Source of the DNA: Streptomyces sp. NRRL S-337
GTDB lineage: Bacteria > Actinomycetota > Actinomycetes > Streptomycetales > Streptomycetaceae
Reading direction: 5' to 3'
Assembly: GCF_000720175.1 (NCBI RefSeq)
Contig: NZ_JOIX01000080.1
Span: forward strand, 1-33,134
DNA length: 33,134 bases
Part shown: piece after piece, positions 30,521 to 33,134 of the stretch
How the letters are laid out: each line of letters begins with the position of its first letter
Numbering within the stretch: position 1 is the stretch's first letter
The notes under the pieces: model-generated
Told to the model about the DNA's origin: nothing
Databases searched by the model: none
The model's input: only the letters and a program-made list of their open reading frames with translations
Position numbers and translations under genes: made by a program

Positions 30521-31018
30521 TCAGCCGTTTCCGTCCTCCCGTACGGCCGCTGCCAGCCGTTCCAGTGTCGTGGTCATGGCCGGGCCCATCCGCCGGGGAA
30601 AGCCCGGGAGCTCGACCACGAGGCGGGGGAAGCGGGCGCGGGACCAGTCGTAGGTGTGCGTGACCCGGGTGGCGGCGGGACCGTCCGCCGCACCGTCCAG
30701 GGGCGTCAGGGCGTAGCGCCAGCGCTGGCCGCCGACGAGCCGGCGGCCGCGCAGCTCGCCCCAGGTCTCCCAGGCGATCAGCCGGTCCGGCTCGTACTCC
30801 ACCACGACGTTCACCGACCGGTACGGGACCGGGCCCTGGGCCATCCCCATGGTGAACCGGTCGCCCGGGCCGAGCGGCGACGGGCCCTCGGGGCGGCCGC
30901 GCAGCATCCCGGAGCCGTCCAGCGCGGCGTGCCGGGCCGGGTCCCGGAGGAGGGCGAAGAGCCGCTCCGGTGCCGCGTCGATGTCCTTGCTGACCGACAG
31001 CGTCCTGTGAGCCGTCAT
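30521..31018 (-). CDS. SRPBCC (START/Bet v1-like) family protein
   Basis: A 165-residue soluble protein with the SRPBCC ligand-binding fold: HRTLSVSKDIDAAPERLFALLRDPARH opens it, VVVEYEPDRLIAWETWGE and RYALTPLDG are the central strands, TRVTHTYDWSR and a C-terminal helix with MTTTLERLAAAV close it. Members bind small hydrophobic ligands or act as polyketide cyclases or aromatases; no catalytic residue can be assigned here. The ATG is preceded by GGGGGGTGA at good distance. It is convergent with the reductase gene and divergent from the class II aldolase gene. Confidence 0.82.
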   Translation of the reverse strand: MTAHRTLSVSKDIDAAPERLFALLRDPARHAALDGSGMLRGRPEGPSPLGPGDRFTMGMAQGPVPYRSVNVVVEYEPDRLIAWETWGELRGRRLVGGQRWRYALTPLDGAADGPAATRVTHTYDWSRARFPRLVVELPGFPRRMGPAMTTTLERLAAAVREDGNG

Positions 31019-31204
31019 CGTTCACCCCCCGCACCGACGCCGTCCGGCGACCGTCGCCGGCACCCGTCCGGTGCCTCACGTCGTGCGCCCATCATGCCGG
31101 TGGGCCCCATCCGGGCACGTCGCGGGGCTGGTTACCTGGGGTAGCTGAGGGTAGCTTCCGCAGCGAGCCGCACGAGCCAGGTACATGCCAGAAGGAGAAC
31201 GGCG

Positions 31205-31990
31205 ATGCCCGAACCGACGCCGATACCCACCGACAAGCTGCAGTTCGCCATGCCGCCGACACACCAGAACGTCGAGGACGAGCGACGTCACCGCAAAGAG
31301 CGTCTGGTCGCGGCGCTGCGCCTCTTCGGGCGCTTCGGCTTCGAGGAGGGCGTCGCCGGGCACATCACCGCGCGCGACCCGGAGTTCCCCGACTGCTTCT
31401 GGGTGAACCCCTTCGGGATGTCCTTCAAGCACATCACCGTCAGCGATCTGATCCTCGTGAACGCCGAGGGCAAGGTCGTCGAGGGCCGCTACCACGTCAA
31501 CCAGGCGGCGTTCGCGATCCATTCGCAGGTCCACCAGGCCCGCCCGGACGTCGTCGCGGCCGCGCACAGCCACTCCACCTACGGGCGGGCGCTGTCGGCC
31601 CTCGGCGAGCTGCTGGAGCCGATCACCCAGGACGTCTGCGCGTTCTACGAGGACCACGCGCTCTTCGACGACTACACGGGCGTGGTGGTGGACGAGGAGG
31701 AGGGCCGCCGGATCGCGGCCGCCCTCGGACCGCACAAGGCGGTGATCCTGCGCAACCACGGACTGCTGACGGTCGGCGACTCGGTGGACGCGGCGGCCTG
31801 GTGGTTCATCACGATGGAACGCTCCTGCCAGGTCCAGCTGACCGCGAAGGCCGCCGGCAAGCCGGTCCTGATCGACCACCACAACGCCGTCCACACCCGT
31901 GAGCAGCTGGGCAACGACCTGGTCGCATGGATCAACTACCAGCCGCTGTACCAGCAGATCACGCGGAGCGAGCCGGATCTCTTCGATTAG
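31205..31990 (+). CDS. Class II aldolase/adducin family protein
   Basis: A 261-residue member of the zinc-dependent class II aldolase/adducin fold, as in fuculose- or ribulose-phosphate aldolases. Fold landmarks are GFEEGVAGHITARDPEFPDCFWVNPFGMSF, the zinc-ligand motif AAAHSHSTYGRAL with two His, and ILRNHGLLTVGDSV with the third His. The tyrosine and acid of true sugar aldolases are not clear, so substrate and even catalysis are unknown. The ATG is preceded by AGAAGGAG. The gene ends at TAG in an 18-bp tandem duplication, and the next copy reads on in frame (see repeat at 31973). Confidence 0.88.
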   Translation: MPEPTPIPTDKLQFAMPPTHQNVEDERRHRKERLVAALRLFGRFGFEEGVAGHITARDPEFPDCFWVNPFGMSFKHITVSDLILVNAEGKVVEGRYHVNQAAFAIHSQVHQARPDVVAAAHSHSTYGRALSALGELLEPITQDVCAFYEDHALFDDYTGVVVDEEEGRRIAAALGPHKAVILRNHGLLTVGDSVDAAAWWFITMERSCQVQLTAKAAGKPVLIDHHNAVHTREQLGNDLVAWINYQPLYQQITRSEPDLFD

Positions 31991-32008
31991 CCGGAGCTCT
32001 TCGACCAG
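31973..32008 (+). repeat. 18-bp duplication across the class II aldolase stop codon
   Basis: CCGGATCTCTTCGATTAG (31973-31990, ending in the stop TAG) is followed directly by CCGGAGCTCTTCGACCAG (31991-32008), 15 of 18 identical. In frame the second copy reads PELFDQ and the frame goes on EPDA to a TGA at 32021-32023, so TAG against CAG in the copy is one base change. Confidence 0.8.
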
Positions 32009-32022
32009 GAGCCCGACGCGTG

Positions 32023-32055
32023 AGTGTCCCCCGGGGGCGTTGCCCGGGGGACACT
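32023..32055. terminator. Bidirectional terminator between aldolase and DUF4239 genes
   Basis: AGTGTCCCCCGGG (32023-32035) and CCCGGGGGACACT (32043-32055) are perfect 13-bp complements around a 7-nt loop. It lies 33 bp beyond the aldolase stop and 72 bp beyond the end of the converging DUF4239 gene. Confidence 0.9.
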
Positions 32056-32126
32056 GCGAGCAGCACTCACGCCGTACGGTCAGCCACAGGGCCGGGGCCC
32101 GGCACGAGGCGCGGTACAACGCGCGG

Positions 32127-32891
32127 TCAAAGGTGCGGGAAGAGGTCCCGGAACGGGTCCGCGCTGGCGGAGATGCCGCGGCTGAACGGCGAGTCGAAGT
32201 CCCAGACCAGGAACAGCAGGAAGGCGATCAGCGCGCTGAAGAGGCCGGCCATCAGCATCTCCCGGCCCGACCGCCGGATCTGCAGGGTGAACATGATGCC
32301 CACGGAGATCGCACCGCCGGTGATCAGCCCGAACCACACCACCCCCGGAAGCGTCGAATCGGCCGCGTCCGCCCGGGCGTTGCGGGCCCCGTCGGCCACC
32401 GCGATCTGGTCCACCATCGGCTGGTAGGACTGCCCTTCGAAGTCGTTGCGCGGGTGGTAGTCGGTCACGTCGGCACGGACTTTCGTCAGCAACTCCGCTC
32501 CCTGTGGGGTGAGTTGGCCCTGGTCGGACATGACCGGCCACTCCTTGTGGACGACGTAGGAGACATAGGCCTCCACATCCGAGCGGATCCGGTCCCGTAC
32601 CGGCGCGGGATAGGCCCGGGCCCGCGCGCTGACCTCGTGCAGCGCCTGTGCCTCGGCCCGTACGGTGTCCTCGGCCGCGCTCCGGGCCTCCCAGACGCCG
32701 GCGATGGCCAGGCCCAGCACGATCGCGTAGACCACCCCCACCATCATCGTCAGGTACTCGATCACATCGGGTGTTTCGGTCGGGTCGTGGTCGTGGTCGT
32801 CGGCGATCCGGCGATCCTTGAGGACCGTGATGATCAGGACGACGCCGCAGACCGCGGCCATGGCGATGCCCAGCACCAGCCATTGCGACAT
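32127..32891 (-). CDS. DUF4239 (bestrophin-like) membrane protein
   Basis: A 254-residue membrane protein matching the DUF4239 family. Two N-terminal helices (VLGIAMAAVCGVVLIITVL at about 6-24 and YLTMMVGVVYAIVLGLAIAGVW at about 46-67) and two C-terminal ones (VVWFGLITGGAISVGIMFTLQI, MAGLFSALIAFLLFLVWDF) frame a soluble helical middle part with ARSAAEDTVRAEAQALHEV and conserved Arg residues. A His/Asp-rich DDHDHDPTE loop follows the first helix. The function is unknown; a resemblance to bestrophin-type channels has been noted for the family. The ATG is preceded by TAGGAGG. The stop of a small membrane-protein gene lies 9 nt upstream, so the two form an operon. Confidence 0.85.
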   Translation of the reverse strand: MSQWLVLGIAMAAVCGVVLIITVLKDRRIADDHDHDPTETPDVIEYLTMMVGVVYAIVLGLAIAGVWEARSAAEDTVRAEAQALHEVSARARAYPAPVRDRIRSDVEAYVSYVVHKEWPVMSDQGQLTPQGAELLTKVRADVTDYHPRNDFEGQSYQPMVDQIAVADGARNARADAADSTLPGVVWFGLITGGAISVGIMFTLQIRRSGREMLMAGLFSALIAFLLFLVWDFDSPFSRGISASADPFRDLFPHL

Positions 32892-32900
32892 GGGGACCTC

Positions 32901-33134
32901 CTACGAGGAACGGCGCCCGGCGGAACCGGACGAGGAGCTCGAACGGGGACGGAGGGCGGCGCCGGCCAGCACGGCCGGGGCGGTGATCAGCAGGGTCGTG
33001 GTCACCACCGAGCGCCCGGCGTGCGCCTTGTGGTACGCCCGGGCGTAGTTGCGGGGCAGCACGGGCGCGGGCGAGGCGGGGCGGTGGGGTTCCGGCCGGG
33101 GCGAGGGCGGCGGGTCAGGGGCGTGCGTGCGGGG
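32901..33134 (-). CDS. Small membrane protein, 3' part only (runs off the window)
   Basis: An open minus-strand frame enters from the right edge and ends at TAG (32903-32901), 9 nt before the DUF4239 start. The visible 77 residues are a Pro/Arg-rich segment, LPRNYARAYHKAHAGR, one hydrophobic helix (SVVTTTLLITAPAVLAGAAL) and a Ser/Arg-rich tail. A GTG at 33062 could start a 53-residue version, but the frame stays open to the edge. Tight spacing suggests co-transcription with the DUF4239 gene. No family is recognised. Confidence 0.55.
   Translation of the reverse strand, partial: PRTHAPDPPPSPRPEPHRPASPAPVLPRNYARAYHKAHAGRSVVTTTLLITAPAVLAGAALRPRSSSSSGSAGRRSS

Noticed and set aside
1..33134. Prophage, integrative element, defence island or biosynthetic cluster
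   Set aside because: No integrase, transposase, phage structural, restriction, Cas, NRPS or PKS sequences were seen; the only possible trace is the Uma2-like fragment.

Overview
The window is about 33 kb of very GC-rich actinobacterial chromosome, almost certainly Streptomyces or a close relative. The reasons are strong third-position G/C bias, frequent GTG starts, long Pro/Ala/Gly-rich linkers, an ECF sigma factor with a zinc-finger anti-sigma factor carrying a mycothiol-enzyme domain, a PASTA-less membrane Ser/Thr kinase, and a surface protein ending in LAETG. The genes look like ordinary core or near-core genes. I see no transposase, integrase, tRNA, rRNA, CRISPR array or biosynthetic cluster.

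Layout. 1-650: gene-free, with a 17-bp-arm hairpin, two long G runs and phased short repeats. 652-3128 (-): two-gene ABC exporter (ATPase, then permease). 3414-4085 (-): stand-alone Prim-Pol domain protein, divergent from 4713-6107 (+), an HTH/TPR-like regulator; their 627-bp gap is full of 13-bp repeats and palindromes. 6413-8314 (+): Pro/Gln-rich single-pass membrane protein, convergent with 8477-9832 (-), a type-1 periplasmic-binding lipoprotein. 10004-10462 (+): SCO4402-like small protein; 10495-11403 (+): purU. 11759-14022 (-): ECF sigma factor and zf-HC2/MDMPI anti-sigma factor, divergent from a STAS anti-sigma antagonist (14495-14929 +). 15132-17002 (-): NarL-type response regulator and histidine kinase; 17493-18521 (-): membrane protein. 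19053-20963 (+): Ser/Thr kinase; 21116-24678 (+): succinate-semialdehyde dehydrogenase and GMC oxidoreductase. 24738-25871 (-): LAETG surface protein. 26955-27311 (-): chorismate mutase, divergent from guaA (27563-29149 +). Then follow an Uma2-like remnant, a tartronate-semialdehyde-reductase-type dehydrogenase (29554-30459 +), an SRPBCC protein (30521-31018 -), a class II aldolase/adducin protein (31205-31990 +), a DUF4239 membrane protein (32127-32891 -) and the 3' end of a small membrane protein.

The most unusual feature is not a gene. At least eight genes of different families carry short tandem repeats whose first unit contains the gene's own stop codon and whose later units run into the 3' flank. 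Unit length differs at each locus (7, 10, 13-14, 16, 18, 28-30, 33 bp) and most units keep a TGA/TAG/TAA. A second repeat class lies upstream of genes: an eight-unit 13-bp array before the regulator at 4713, and five CACAG motifs at exactly 11-bp spacing before the LAETG gene, which recalls Streptomyces PhoP direct-repeat units. A 1.1-kb gene-free gap at 25872-26954 contains three back-to-back perfect hairpins.

Functional links: SSADH and the GMC oxidoreductase are probably co-transcribed, as are the ABC pair, sigma/anti-sigma and RR/HK (each with a 4-nt overlap). purU, guaA and chorismate mutase give a housekeeping one-carbon, purine and aromatic backdrop. Signal-transduction genes (ECF sigma, STAS, two-component pair, kinase) are dense but need not share a pathway. 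All assignments rest on reading motifs in the translated sequence; no database search was run.
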